Source of the DNA: SPJN01 sp965229935
GTDB lineage: Bacteria; Pseudomonadota; Alphaproteobacteria; SPJN01
Length of the DNA stretch: 64,000 bases
NCBI GenBank assembly: GCA_965229935.1
Contig: CBDDKB010000002.1
Span: forward strand, 2,976,001-3,040,000
Direction of reading: 5' to 3'
The stretch's first letter is position 1; each line of letters begins with the position of its first letter. Position numbers and translations under genes: made by a program. Below the pieces are notes generated by a model, which saw nothing but the letters and a program-made list of their open reading frames with translations, ran no database searches and was not told where the DNA came from. Positions 35,498-45,275 of the stretch are shown one piece after another.

Positions 35498-36274
35498 CTA
35501 TTCGACGATGCCGACAATGTCGGGCGTCTGCCAGCCCAAATGCTGACCACCGTCTAAAGCTATCATTTGTCCGGTCATAGAGCGAGCGGTCAACATGAAG
35601 CGGACAGCGTCGATAAATTCTGACAGGTCTGGACCCCGTTCAAGCACAACACCATCCAATTGTTTCTGAAAATGCTCATCACTTTGACGGGCATTGCGAA
35701 GGGTGGGGCCGGGGCCAATGGCGTTCACCCGGATGCGGGGTGCAAGCCCTTGTGCCAATGTCTGGGTCAGCGTCCACAGCCCGGTCTTGGACAGGGTATA
35801 GCTGACAAATTGGGGGGTTAGCTTCCAAATACGTTGATCTAGAAGGTTGATGATCAATCCTTCTGCATCATCGGGCAGGCGTTTGGCGACATGTTGTGAC
35901 AGGACAAAGGGCGCGCGCAAGTTCGCCTCAATATGGGCGTCCCAAGAGGCGCGGGTGGTGGTCAAGGCATCATCATGCTCAAACAGACTGGCATTGTTGA
36001 TCAACAGGCCTATGGGGCCACCCAGCGCTTGTTCTGCAGCAGGGATCAGCTCTTGCACCTGGTCTTCGCAAGTTAGGTCGGCTTGTAGAATTTCTGCTGT
36101 GCCGCCCGCAGCCTGTATTTCGTTTTGAAGGGCGGCTGCCCCATCTGCTGATTGATTATAGTGGATGACGACGGCAAAGCCATCTGCCGCCAGCCCCTTA
36201 GCCAAATAGGCACCGATGCGATGGGCTGCACCTGTGATTAAGGCGCGGCGGGGCAATGTGTTGATTGGGGCCAT
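35498..36274 (-). CDS. SDR oxidoreductase, FolM/pteridine reductase-like
   Basis: 258 aa short-chain dehydrogenase. NADPH site TGAAHRIGAYLAKGLA near residue 14, LLINNASLF around 90, catalytic Tyr-x3-Lys in YTLSKTG near 158, and PGPTLRNARQSDEHF. The N-terminal R after the Gly-rich loop (HRIG) and a DAVRFMLTARSMTGQMIALDGGQHL end fit the FolM group, which reduces dihydromonapterin or dihydrofolate. Its operon place with folB supports a pterin substrate. A general SDR remains possible. Confidence 0.8.
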   Translation of the reverse strand: MAPINTLPRRALITGAAHRIGAYLAKGLAADGFAVVIHYNQSADGAAALQNEIQAAGGTAEILQADLTCEDQVQELIPAAEQALGGPIGLLINNASLFEHDDALTTTRASWDAHIEANLRAPFVLSQHVAKRLPDDAEGLIINLLDQRIWKLTPQFVSYTLSKTGLWTLTQTLAQGLAPRIRVNAIGPGPTLRNARQSDEHFQKQLDGVVLERGPDLSEFIDAVRFMLTARSMTGQMIALDGGQHLGWQTPDIVGIVE

Positions 36275-37270
36275 CTAACTCAGGCTCACCAATGTTGGCT
36301 GTACTGGCGCGCTGATCAATCCGGCACTGGCCTCGCCCTGCGCGACAACAGTTACGATATAGATTAGATAGGCGGTCACAAATATGATGCCGATTACGCG
36401 GCTGATCGCGACATGAAAAAGGGCAACCGGCACCAAAATGCAGGTTACCCCCAATAAAATCCATAGATCGAAGTTCAAGAAACTGTCGGGTACAGGCAGG
36501 GGTTTCACAATGGCTGTAATCCCCAATATCGCTAGAATGTTAAACATGTTTGAGCCGATGACATTGCCGATCGCGACATCTGATCGGCCGCGAATTGCCG
36601 CCACCACAGTTGTGGCAAGTTCGGGGAGCGATGTGCCCAAGGCGACAATTGTTAGCCCGATTACGGCGTCTGAGACATGAAATGCCTCAGCAATATCTGT
36701 TGCGCCACGGACCATTAGGTCAGCGCCAAGTGGCAGGCCGATAAGGCCGCCAACAATATAGAATATCGTTTTGCGTTTGCTGTCGGGAATGCCTTCTACT
36801 TCTTCGAGTGTGGCGTCTGCGCCGCTGCCTTGCATAGCGCGGTGCCCTGAATAGGCAAGGAAGCCTGCCAGCAAAAGGGTCATGATAATGCCATTGCCGC
36901 GTGTAAATTCGCCGGAACTTGCAAACAGAATAAAGACAAGCGTGGCGCCAACCATCATCAGCGTATTGCGCCTTACGCCGGACTGATTACACAGGATCGG
37001 CGCAATAATTGCCGGCACGCCTAGAACCAACAGCACATTGGCAATGTTGGATCCAACCACATTCCCGACAGCGATGCCGGGCACGCCTGCCATTGCGGAT
37101 TGCAGCGAGATCATGAGTTCGGGTGCGGAGGTACCAAACGCAACAACCGTCAAACCGATAATGAGTGGCGGCACACCATAATGGCTTGCCAGTGCCACAG
37201 CACCGCGGACCAGCAGATCACCGCCGATTAGCAGTAAAATAAGTCCCGCTATGACCAGACCATACATCAT
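36275..37270 (-). CDS. calcium/sodium antiporter, CaCA family
   Basis: About 331 aa. The open frame extends 71 codons upstream but that part is not membrane-like; I start at the MMYGLVIAGLILLL pair (37270). The two alpha repeats carry the exchanger signature: VVAFGTSAPELMISL and VGNVVGSNIANVLLVLG in the first half, IVALGTSLPELATTV and IGNVIGSNMFNILAILG in the second. Ten or so membrane segments, YrbG-like. It abuts the SDR gene and probably heads the SDR-folB operon. Confidence 0.9.
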   Translation of the reverse strand: MMYGLVIAGLILLLIGGDLLVRGAVALASHYGVPPLIIGLTVVAFGTSAPELMISLQSAMAGVPGIAVGNVVGSNIANVLLVLGVPAIIAPILCNQSGVRRNTLMMVGATLVFILFASSGEFTRGNGIIMTLLLAGFLAYSGHRAMQGSGADATLEEVEGIPDSKRKTIFYIVGGLIGLPLGADLMVRGATDIAEAFHVSDAVIGLTIVALGTSLPELATTVVAAIRGRSDVAIGNVIGSNMFNILAILGITAIVKPLPVPDSFLNFDLWILLGVTCILVPVALFHVAISRVIGIIFVTAYLIYIVTVVAQGEASAGLISAPVQPTLVSLS

Positions 37271-37520
37271 ATATTGGCGCTGTCCTTCGTTCGTTCCGGT
37301 TCGTCGTGTCAGCCAAATCTCATTTGACGGGCAGGCACTGTAAATATTGTTGTTGTTGGTCTGCATCCCGCCTTTGAAAGGCTTAAAGAACAGGACTGGA
37401 CCTAAAAGTAAATATGGGGGCTCTCCCATGCGGCAAAAAGAGTGAAAGGTGCTGATTTCCTGCCACGCCGGATATTTGGGCATTAATTCCGGTCCCTAAT
37501 TCCACAGCATAGATCGCTGC

Positions 37521-39704
37521 TTAGGGGCCCTTGCGTCGTCTGGTGCCGTTGCCCTTCTTTTTCTGTGTGCGTGTGCCCGGCCTGCCGCCGCCTGATCTTG
37601 GGCGGCTTTGCTTTTCAAGGTCACCGGCATTTGCGCGCGCCAGCGGGTCGTCGGCTATGGTCAGTTCCAATTCCTGCAGGCGCTTGATCTCGTCACGCAA
37701 CCTTGCGGCCTCTTCAAACTCAAGGTCGGCGGCTGCATCGCGCATCCTGCTTTCCATATCCTTGATCGTGGCAGCCAGATTATCACCAACCTTGTGGGTT
37801 GCTTTATCATCATCAATGGCGACGGTGACATGGTCGCCTTCATATACGGAATCGAGAATATCGCCGATTTGCTTGCGGATAGAGGCGGGGGTGATCCCAT
37901 GTTCCTCATTATAGGCGACTTGCTTATTGCGGCGGCGGTCAGTTTCAGCCAACGCGTTCTTCATGGAATCGGTTTCTTTATCTGCGTACAGGATCACGCG
38001 CCCATCCACATTGCGGGCTGCGCGGCCAATCGTTTGGATGAGTGAGGTTTCAGACCGCAGGAACCCTTCCTTATCTGCATCCAGAATTGCAACCAAAGCC
38101 ACCTCAGGAATATCGAGACCTTCGCGCAACAGGTTGATGCCGACCAGAACGTCAAAAGCGCCAAGACGCAGGTCGCGGATAATCTCAATCCGTTCAAGCG
38201 TATCAATGTCAGAGTGCATATAGCGGACGCGTATGCCCTGTTCGTGCATATATTCGGTCAAGTCTTCGGCCATACGCTTGGTCAAGGTGGTGACCAAGGT
38301 ACGGTATCCGGCCTTTGCCACAGCCTGACATTCGGCGACAAGATCATCGACCTGACTGGCAATGGGTCTAATTTCAACAGGCGGGTCGATCAGCCCTGTC
38401 GGGCGAATGACCTGTTCGGTAAAGGCGCCGCCTGTCCGCTCCAACTCCCAATTGCCGGGGGTGGCGGAAACAAAGACAGTTTGCGGGCGCATTGCATCCC
38501 ATTCTTCAAACTTCAGCGGACGGTTGTCCGTACAGGACGGTAAGCGGAAGCCATATTCGGCCAAGGTGGTTTTACGGCGATAATCGCCCTTATACATCGC
38601 GCCGATTTGCGGCACGGTGACATGGCTTTCGTCAATAAAGACCAAAGCATTTTCGGGTAGATACTCAAACAGTGTGGGGGGCGGCTCCCCCGGTTTGCGG
38701 CCTGTCAGATAGCGGGAATAGTTTTCAATGCCGGGGCAGATACCTGTGGCTTCGATTGATTCAAGGTCGAATTGCGTGCGCTGGCGCAATCGTTCTGCCT
38801 CCAACGGCATGGCTTTTTTCTCGTACCATGCCAGCCTGTCCTGAAGTTCAGCCTTAATATGCTTGGTCGCCTGTTGCAGGGTCGGACGGGGCGTCACGTA
38901 ATGGCTGTTGGCATAGATTTTGACTTGATCGAGGTTCGCGGTCTTTTCCCCTGTCAGTGGATCAAACTCGGTTATCGCCTCAAGCTCGTCACCCCAGAAC
39001 GAAACGCGCCAGGCCCTATCCTCCAAATGAACGGGAAACAGCTCCAAGACGTCGCCACGAACCCGGAACATGCCGCGCACAAAATTTGCGTCATTCCGCT
39101 TATATTGCAAGGCGACCAGACGCTTGATCAATTCATTGCGGTCCATCTGTTGGCCGACCTTAATCAGCTCTGTCATGTCTGAGTAAGTCTCGACAGACCC
39201 AATGCCGTAGATGCACGACACTGACGCGACAATGATCACATCATCCCGTTCGAGCAGGGCGCGCGTTGCCGAATGGCGCATGCGGTCGATCTGTTCGTTA
39301 ATAGTGCTTTCTTTTTCGATATAGGTGTCCGTGCGTGGGACATAGGCTTCTGGCTGGTAATAATCGTAGTAAGACACGAAATATTCGACAGCATTGTTGG
39401 GGAAGAAAGCCTTGAACTCCCCATAAAGCTGGGCTGCAAGCGTTTTATTGTGGGCCAAAATCAGTGCGGGACGTCCTGACCGTGCAATGACCTGTGCCAT
39501 TGTATAGGTCTTACCCGACCCGGTGACCCCCAGAAGCACCTGATCTTGTTCATTATTATTGACGCCCTCCATCAACTCGGCAATGGCGGTGGGCTGGTCG
39601 CCCTGTGGCTCAAACTCTGAAACCAGTTCAAAGGCGATGCCGCCCTCGGTCTTTTCGGGGCGCTCAGGCTTGTGCGGTGTAAAGGTAACGGGTGTTGCAG
39701 TCAT
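37521..39704 (-). CDS. uvrB: excinuclease ABC subunit B
   Basis: 727 aa from the ATG at 39704 (MTATPVTFTPH); the frame runs on across the aspartate aminotransferase start, but that part is antisense. Helicase motifs include GVTGSGKT, FVSYYDYYQPEAYVP (the beta-hairpin that clamps damaged DNA), DESHV, and GINLLREGLDIPEV with QTIGRAARN. The UVR domain DAAADLEFEEAARLRDEI ends the protein, followed by a basic tail. It verifies lesions in nucleotide excision repair. Confidence 0.96.
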   Translation of the reverse strand: MTATPVTFTPHKPERPEKTEGGIAFELVSEFEPQGDQPTAIAELMEGVNNNEQDQVLLGVTGSGKTYTMAQVIARSGRPALILAHNKTLAAQLYGEFKAFFPNNAVEYFVSYYDYYQPEAYVPRTDTYIEKESTINEQIDRMRHSATRALLERDDVIIVASVSCIYGIGSVETYSDMTELIKVGQQMDRNELIKRLVALQYKRNDANFVRGMFRVRGDVLELFPVHLEDRAWRVSFWGDELEAITEFDPLTGEKTANLDQVKIYANSHYVTPRPTLQQATKHIKAELQDRLAWYEKKAMPLEAERLRQRTQFDLESIEATGICPGIENYSRYLTGRKPGEPPPTLFEYLPENALVFIDESHVTVPQIGAMYKGDYRRKTTLAEYGFRLPSCTDNRPLKFEEWDAMRPQTVFVSATPGNWELERTGGAFTEQVIRPTGLIDPPVEIRPIASQVDDLVAECQAVAKAGYRTLVTTLTKRMAEDLTEYMHEQGIRVRYMHSDIDTLERIEIIRDLRLGAFDVLVGINLLREGLDIPEVALVAILDADKEGFLRSETSLIQTIGRAARNVDGRVILYADKETDSMKNALAETDRRRNKQVAYNEEHGITPASIRKQIGDILDSVYEGDHVTVAIDDDKATHKVGDNLAATIKDMESRMRDAAADLEFEEAARLRDEIKRLQELELTIADDPLARANAGDLEKQSRPRSGGGRPGTRTQKKKGNGTRRRKGP

Positions 39705-39855
39705 GGGAACATCATACTGATTTGCGCGCGTGGGGGGAGCGGAAATTGCGCAAAAATGCTCATGCGTCAGGATTGCCTGTCGTCCGCTGTTGCGGGGCGG
39801 GTAAGATTGGGGTATGGGCAAGGCGTTGCCCCCAAATATAAAGGGAAATTTCGAT

Positions 39856-41061
39856 ATGGCTTTTCTGTCAGACGCATTGGGCCGGGTAAAACCGTCCCCC
39901 ACGATCGCCGTCACGCAAAAAGCGCGGGAGCTGAAAGCTGCCGGCCGTGACGTTATCAGCCTTGGCGCGGGCGAGCCTGACTTTGACACACCAGATAATG
40001 TCAAAGCAGCCGCTATTCGCGCGATCGAAGCAGGTGACACAAAATACACAGCCGTGGACGGCACGCCTGAGCTGAAGGCAGCGATTGTCGAAAAATTCAA
40101 GCGTGAGAATAATCTTAGCTATGAGGTTGATCAGGTCACCGTGTCGAACGGTGGCAAGCAGGTGCTTTACAATGCGCTGGTCGCAACCTTGAACCCAGGT
40201 GACGAGGTGGTCATTCCGGCACCCTATTGGGTGTCATATCCCGATATGGTGCTACTTGCGGGCGGGGAGCCTGTTGTCGCTATGACCACCATGGAAGATA
40301 ATTTCAAGCTGACGCCGGATGCACTTGAAGCTGCGATCACGCCAAAGACCAAATGGTTGATCTTCAACTCTCCCTCCAACCCCTCAGGCGCGGCCTATAG
40401 CCGGGATGAGTTGAAGGGGCTGACAGATGTGTTGATGCGCCACCCTCATGTCTGGGTCATGACCGATGATATGTATGAGCATCTGGTTTATGACGGGTTT
40501 GAATTTGTGACACCGGCTGAGGTGGAGCCTGGGCTTTACGATCGGACATTAACCGTCAATGGCGTGTCAAAGGCCTATGCCATGACCGGCTGGCGTATTG
40601 GTTATGCTGCCGGGCCGAAAGATCTGATTAAGGCGATGGCCAAGGTGCAGTCCCAATCAACCTCCAATCCGGGCTCAATTTCGCAGGCTGCTGCGGTTGA
40701 GGCATTGAACGGCACACAGGATTTTATCCCAACACGTGCCAAGGCGTTCCATCAGCGCCGTGATCTTGTCGTTTCGATGCTAAATCAGGCCAGTGGTCTA
40801 AAATGCCCGACGCCTGAGGGGGCATTTTATGTCTATCCCGATTGTTCAGGCACATTGGGCAAGAAGACACCTGCTGGTGTGACAATCGAAAGCGATGAAG
40901 ACTTTGCCCGCGAATTGTTGGAAGCAGAAGGCGTGGCTGTTGTTCACGGTGCTGCGTTTGGCCTGTCGCCCAATTTCCGCATCTCCTACGCCACGTCAGA
41001 GGCGTTGTTGGAAGATGCCTGTGCACGGATCCAACGTTTCTGCGGGTCGCTGACAAACTGA
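39856..41061 (+). CDS. aspC: pyridoxal-phosphate aspartate aminotransferase
   Basis: 401 aa from the ATG at 39856 (MAFLSDALGRVKPSPT). Fold-type I aminotransferase marks: SLGAGEPDFDTPD, AVDGTPELKAAI, the Schiff-base Lys in NGVSKAYAMTGWRIGY and the Arg that binds the alpha-carboxylate in PNFRISYATS. It is the AspAT subgroup Ib found across Alphaproteobacteria (often named aatA). It transfers the amino group between aspartate and 2-oxoglutarate, perhaps also prephenate. A strong terminator follows, and then the unusual locus starts. Confidence 0.92.
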   Translation: MAFLSDALGRVKPSPTIAVTQKARELKAAGRDVISLGAGEPDFDTPDNVKAAAIRAIEAGDTKYTAVDGTPELKAAIVEKFKRENNLSYEVDQVTVSNGGKQVLYNALVATLNPGDEVVIPAPYWVSYPDMVLLAGGEPVVAMTTMEDNFKLTPDALEAAITPKTKWLIFNSPSNPSGAAYSRDELKGLTDVLMRHPHVWVMTDDMYEHLVYDGFEFVTPAEVEPGLYDRTLTVNGVSKAYAMTGWRIGYAAGPKDLIKAMAKVQSQSTSNPGSISQAAAVEALNGTQDFIPTRAKAFHQRRDLVVSMLNQASGLKCPTPEGAFYVYPDCSGTLGKKTPAGVTIESDEDFARELLEAEGVAVVHGAAFGLSPNFRISYATSEALLEDACARIQRFCGSLTN

Positions 41062-41086
41062 TCATCCAAAATTTCGGTATTAATGC

Positions 41087-41121
41087 GGAAGAGCCGGGAC
41101 GTGTTCCCGGCTTTTCCTTTT
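41087..41121 (+). terminator. intrinsic terminator after aspC
   Basis: A 13-bp stem, GGAAGAGCCGGGA at 41087-41099 with TCCCGGCTTTTCC at 41105-41117 (one G-U pair), loop of five, then CTTTT. It separates aspC from the toxin-like locus. Confidence 0.8.
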
Positions 41122-41211
41122 GGCGCAGCGCGAGCGTTGCAAAAAATGCTTGACATTTGTTTAAAAATATGCAACACGTACTGAACGATTTCATCAGTTA
41201 CGGAGCAAGCC

Positions 41212-43704
41212 ATGATTCGTGTCCCGCAGGTTCAGCAGCAATTGCCGGATATTTCCGGCGTCTTTTCAGGCGCAGGAACGCCGGGACCGAAAGAAGGTAA
41301 AGGGCTTGTTCCGCCGCAGCCAGCCGCTTCGCAAGGTGTCCATGATCTTCCAGTCTCTGATGAGGTGGAGCGGCTGGCGCGGGTTACACAAGATGCAGGT
41401 ATCATTCCCGACGAAAGCGGCGCGCTGCGCAATCCAGCTGATTTGGATGAAGGTCCAAACTCCTTTGCCTTTGATGATGCAAAAATAGCTACAAAACAAG
41501 CGGCGATTAAAATCAAACAACAATCGATGGCGCACTTGCAGCAACTGGCAGCGCAGCCCGATGAAGATGATGCTGACCTTGAAGATGTCGCCGAAGGGGG
41601 CCAGGGGGCAGGCCCGCGCCTCTCGCTTTCCAAACAGCGTCAGGCACAGGTGGCCGAACTTGCAGAATCTGTTTTGGCCCAGAGCGCCGAAGTGGAGGAT
41701 GACGAAACCCGCGCCTTAATTGAAGCCTATGGGGAGGCGTTGATCGCCGACCATGACGCCGCCGCAAAAGTCACCGTTGAAATGGCGCAAAAGGCCAAGG
41801 CGAAAAAGCTTGCCGCACAGGCGGTCGAAACCTCTATCAATTTCGCCGCAACCCTTGTGGACGAGCCTGAGGCCCGAGCACGTGAGTTGTTTGAGCTTGA
41901 GCAAGACATTGAAGAACAAGGCGCGCTTGAAGGGTGGGGACAAGATCGGGTTGCGCAGGAACAAACAAAAGCGCGCGCGCAGGTGCATGAACAAATTGTT
42001 GATACTCTTGTAGCAGTTGACCCCGCTCGCGCACGGCAATGGTTGACGACCCAAAATGCTGTCCAGGCTGAACGGAAGGATCGCCTGCTGGGTCGCGTAA
42101 CTGTCGCGGCGCAGGCTCAGGAAACTGCGAAACTGGCTGATCAGCTCTTGGCAAGCGATGAGCCTCTGCCCTCAGAGCAGGAGTTTCGTGACCAGATTCT
42201 AAAAGACAAAAGCCAAGAAGCTTATACGGCAGAGGTGCAGGGCAGCATTAATGCGGACGTGTCATCCCAATATACGCGATTGGTAGCGGCGCGGAAAAAG
42301 CAGGAACAGGCGCGCTTTGCGGACACCTCGAATGAGGTTCAGGCTGGCAGGCTTGATCCACAGAAGCTTGCAAAGGTGCAAGACAGGCAAAAGGCAGACT
42401 TGATCCTGCTGCATCATGAGAACCAGGTGGCTGCGCGTCAGGGCAAGGCACGACCAACAGATGCTGAAATGTTTGGCCGATTGTTGGGGCGGGGGCTGAG
42501 AGATTTCGCTGAAACTGATCTGGTGGCAGAACGTAGCAGACTGTCAGAGCAAGACTTTCAAACCATGTCGGCCCTAAAGTCCCAATTGGCGGAGGCTGGT
42601 CCGCGTGATCGGACCCTGATGGTTCAATATTTTGCTCAACTGTCAGACCTTGCCGCCAGTGCCGATCGGCACTCTGCCCGGATGGATATTTTGGAGGCTG
42701 GCCTTGCTGCGTTTATGGAGGAGGGAAGCGTCCCCCTATTTGAGCGCCAGACAGAAATGCTGGACGCGATGGCCAAATCCTATCGGTTAAGGCCGCTGGG
42801 CAGCGCTGCTGAGCGTGATGAGGACGAGCGTTTGAGCGTAGCCGATCTACCAATGCCCGGCGATAGTCAGGAAGAGCTGGCGCGGAAGAGTGCGGCGCTC
42901 GACAAACGCCGCGACAGGATGGGTGGTGAAATTCGGGAACCCGTTTTGCACCCAGCGATCAACATGCAGGATAAGACAGAAGACGAGGCCTTTGAAGAAT
43001 ATTGGGCGTTAATTCAAAGCGCTGGGTCAGAAATTGCTCGCGCGACAGATCTTAAATTCCGCGCGCAGGTGCGGAAGGAGTTTGGGCAGTTTTGGTCTGC
43101 GACTAGACTGGGAAAAATTTCGTCAACAGGTAGAGGTCCTTTTTCACTAAAGCAGTTTGATAGCTTAATGGATGCTGCAACTGTTGTTGGGCGCCGCGCT
43201 GCCAGCAATGTCAAAAATATTCCCATCGAACAATTGGACGCAATTTTGGGAATTAAAAGCACCGCAGTTTGGATCGTAGAATCTGAAGGTGGGGAGCTAC
43301 TAAAAGGTGCTCAACAACTCAATGCACAAATCGAGAAACAGGGCGTGCAGCGCCTCATTCTCAACGCGATTGATAAAGACGAGATCGCTGACTTCATGCA
43401 AAAGGCAGGGCGTACTGTTGGGCGGTCTCTGATCGTTCTGGAAATGGCCATCGCGTTCAAAAATATGTTTGACGCTGATTTCGAAACAGATGCCGTCGGC
43501 CGCGAGAGTGGCAAAGTTGTTGGTAGTTTGATAGGTGGTGCACTTGGGGGTGCGGGCGGCCTAATCTGTGCCTTGCCATGTTCGATAGCATTAGGTGCTG
43601 TCGGTGCTGAAATTGGGTCCCGTGTTGGCGGCTATGCAGGCGAGGGCATCGCCAATTGGCTTGAAGATGATGCTGTTCCTTTTGTTGAATCGATATTTGA
43701 TTGA
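41212..43704 (+). CDS. ejection-protein-like carrier with glycine-zipper C-terminal module
   Basis: 830 aa. Start MIRVPQVQQQLP and the next ~550 residues look like a podoviral internal virion (gp15/gp16-type) protein: no signal peptide, Ala/Gln/Glu-rich helices, and segments such as DPARARQWLTTQNAVQAER and QAQETAKLADQLLA. The last ~250 residues differ: helices to about 750, then from about 764 a glycine zipper with two Cys (CALPCSIALGAVGAEIGS) ending in NWLED and a short acidic tail. The zipper could insert into a membrane. Shortened copies of this tip occur as orphans downstream. I infer a polymorphic-toxin carrier; delivery by a phage-like particle is a hypothesis. Confidence 0.7.
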   Translation: MIRVPQVQQQLPDISGVFSGAGTPGPKEGKGLVPPQPAASQGVHDLPVSDEVERLARVTQDAGIIPDESGALRNPADLDEGPNSFAFDDAKIATKQAAIKIKQQSMAHLQQLAAQPDEDDADLEDVAEGGQGAGPRLSLSKQRQAQVAELAESVLAQSAEVEDDETRALIEAYGEALIADHDAAAKVTVEMAQKAKAKKLAAQAVETSINFAATLVDEPEARARELFELEQDIEEQGALEGWGQDRVAQEQTKARAQVHEQIVDTLVAVDPARARQWLTTQNAVQAERKDRLLGRVTVAAQAQETAKLADQLLASDEPLPSEQEFRDQILKDKSQEAYTAEVQGSINADVSSQYTRLVAARKKQEQARFADTSNEVQAGRLDPQKLAKVQDRQKADLILLHHENQVAARQGKARPTDAEMFGRLLGRGLRDFAETDLVAERSRLSEQDFQTMSALKSQLAEAGPRDRTLMVQYFAQLSDLAASADRHSARMDILEAGLAAFMEEGSVPLFERQTEMLDAMAKSYRLRPLGSAAERDEDERLSVADLPMPGDSQEELARKSAALDKRRDRMGGEIREPVLHPAINMQDKTEDEAFEEYWALIQSAGSEIARATDLKFRAQVRKEFGQFWSATRLGKISSTGRGPFSLKQFDSLMDAATVVGRRAASNVKNIPIEQLDAILGIKSTAVWIVESEGGELLKGAQQLNAQIEKQGVQRLILNAIDKDEIADFMQKAGRTVGRSLIVLEMAIAFKNMFDADFETDAVGRESGKVVGSLIGGALGGAGGLICALPCSIALGAVGAEIGSRVGGYAGEGIANWLEDDAVPFVESIFD

Positions 43705-43744
43705 ATTTAAAGTGGTATCTCAAAATTTCTATGCGGGCACCACT

Positions 43745-44659
43745 ATGGAATTTACAGACAAGTTTCGAAAAGTGCGAGTTTTTCAGAATAAAAGTGATCC
43801 AAAGGTATCGAAATATTTTGACCAATATACATTAGGTGTAGGTGACGAAATTCTTGAGCTAAGCATGCAGTTATTCAAATTGTGTCCGGAAGTCGAGGTG
43901 CCAGTTTTAGTGTTTGAAGACGAGTATGTGGGTTCTTTCTCAAGCGAAGCCAAAGGATCATTGAAGTATCAATTTGTTGAAGACGATGATTATATCTTTT
44001 TGTCTGAACTTGCTACAGATAGTCGGTTGCTAAAATGGACTGGTAATCGCATCAAGCGTATCGAATCCAGAATCGTTGTTGAGCTTGAGCAATTCGTGGA
44101 TGGGAAAAGTCCTGATTGGAAAGAAGGTGAAAACCCGGATTGGCGCTGCGCTCAAATACTGTCACTAGGCGGATGGTGCGTGCGTTGGGTACCAAAGTCT
44201 GACCGGGCGCAGGACGCCTCTAACCAGCCTGAAGCGATTTTTGATCCCGTTCCATTGGATGATGGAGCCTTGCGGTTCAAATGGATTTTGGGGGATGAGC
44301 TTTATGTAAAGATCCTGCCAGAGCCGGGACGGCGCGGTTTTGCGATGTCGCCATTTTATGGTCGATTGAAATGGGCGCAGCGTTTAGCAATGTTCCAATC
44401 GCGATTGCGGGTATCTCGTGTTGCGATGCATTTACCTTGGTATGATCGCTTACTAACGGGATTGCTTAAACTGCCTTATTGGCTGACACGGCGGGATGGC
44501 ATGGAAAGCAATCTGTATGGCATTCCATCATTGAAAGATCATCCGCATGCCGCAGAGATAGAAATGTTGGTAGCCAAAATATCTGCTCTTGCAGAACAAA
44601 ATCCGGATTCGTCTGCGGGGTTGAGCTCTGCGCCCGCGCTGACTGGTCATGGCAGGTAA
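43745..44659 (+). CDS. partner gene 1 of tip module (putative immunity)
   Basis: 304 aa from the ATG at 43745. No known family; soluble, no signal peptide. It shares with the later genes the spaced motifs IESRIVVELEQFVD, SLGGWCVRW, RFKWILGDEL and PEPGRRGF, then a Trp/Leu-rich C-terminal block (LLKLPYWLTRRDGMESN). The last residues, APALTGHGR, also end the orphan tip at 46232, so the 3' end seems to be fused to a leftover of such a tip. It lies directly behind the carrier and is visibly AT-richer. An immunity role is inferred from position only. Confidence 0.6.
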   Translation: MEFTDKFRKVRVFQNKSDPKVSKYFDQYTLGVGDEILELSMQLFKLCPEVEVPVLVFEDEYVGSFSSEAKGSLKYQFVEDDDYIFLSELATDSRLLKWTGNRIKRIESRIVVELEQFVDGKSPDWKEGENPDWRCAQILSLGGWCVRWVPKSDRAQDASNQPEAIFDPVPLDDGALRFKWILGDELYVKILPEPGRRGFAMSPFYGRLKWAQRLAMFQSRLRVSRVAMHLPWYDRLLTGLLKLPYWLTRRDGMESNLYGIPSLKDHPHAAEIEMLVAKISALAEQNPDSSAGLSSAPALTGHGR

Positions 44660-45275
44660 AGCCTGTATGATGTTTGGGATCAGCCACAGGAACGATCCCA
44701 ACAATGCAGCCAACCGACAAGTTCAGAACTGTTTCCCGATATGGCGATTTAAGTCCAAGTGATCTGGATTTGATAGATCGCACGTTGCTGAAAAACCCTG
44801 AAGTGAATCATGATGAAAACCGTGAAATTCAGGACATCATCCCAGAGTTTGATGGTCAGGTGACAATCTTTGATGATCGGGTGACATGGATGTGGCGTGT
44901 TTTTGTCTATTCCAAAATCCTATACGGCTTTGAAGGTCAGCGTGGCTATTTGCTGATTTATGATGTTGGGGCCAAACAAACCCTGCAAAAGACGTGGTTT
45001 GGCCCGATGGTCAAAACTGAATCGCGCTTGTTGATTGTGCATATGGTCGATGACTTGACGGACCGCACTCTGACTGGGGGCCACCAAGCGGTCAGCATTG
45101 GCGGCTGGGTTATGGATCGTCCCGGTCCTGAACATGCCCATATGGAGATGGGCAAGGATTATAAGGTCGGCCAACCGATCAGCTTCATTGAACCATCCGG
45201 TGATCATTCAGTACGCTTTGACTGGCTATTGGGTGATCGGCTTGAGGCAACAATCCATCCAGAGCCGGGACGGCG
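44633..45275 (+). repeat. direct duplication, copy 1
   Basis: This block and 46604 to about 47250 are near-identical at their start (CCCGCGCTGACTGGTCA, then GGCAGGTAAAGCCTGTATGA) and through much of the coding part, with mainly third-position differences. Identity ends at the EPGR codons. It covers the end of an orphan tip (PALTG-x-GR stop) plus most of a partner gene, so one whole tip/partner unit was duplicated. Confidence 0.75.

Noticed and set aside
37271..37483. 71-residue N-terminal extension of the antiporter
   Set aside because: Its composition is not membrane-like and it lacks the family pattern; the exchanger begins at MMYGLVIAGL.
39705..40100. Upstream extension of uvrB by 132 codons to an ATG at 40100
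   Set aside because: The extension lies antisense over the start of the aminotransferase gene and does not resemble UvrB; MTATPVTFTPH at 39704 is the natural start.
41150..41178. Promoter for the carrier gene based on TTGACA at 41150
   Set aside because: A perfect -35 box is present but nothing like a -10 box lies 16-18 bases further on; the nearest AT-rich hexamer is only 12 bases away.
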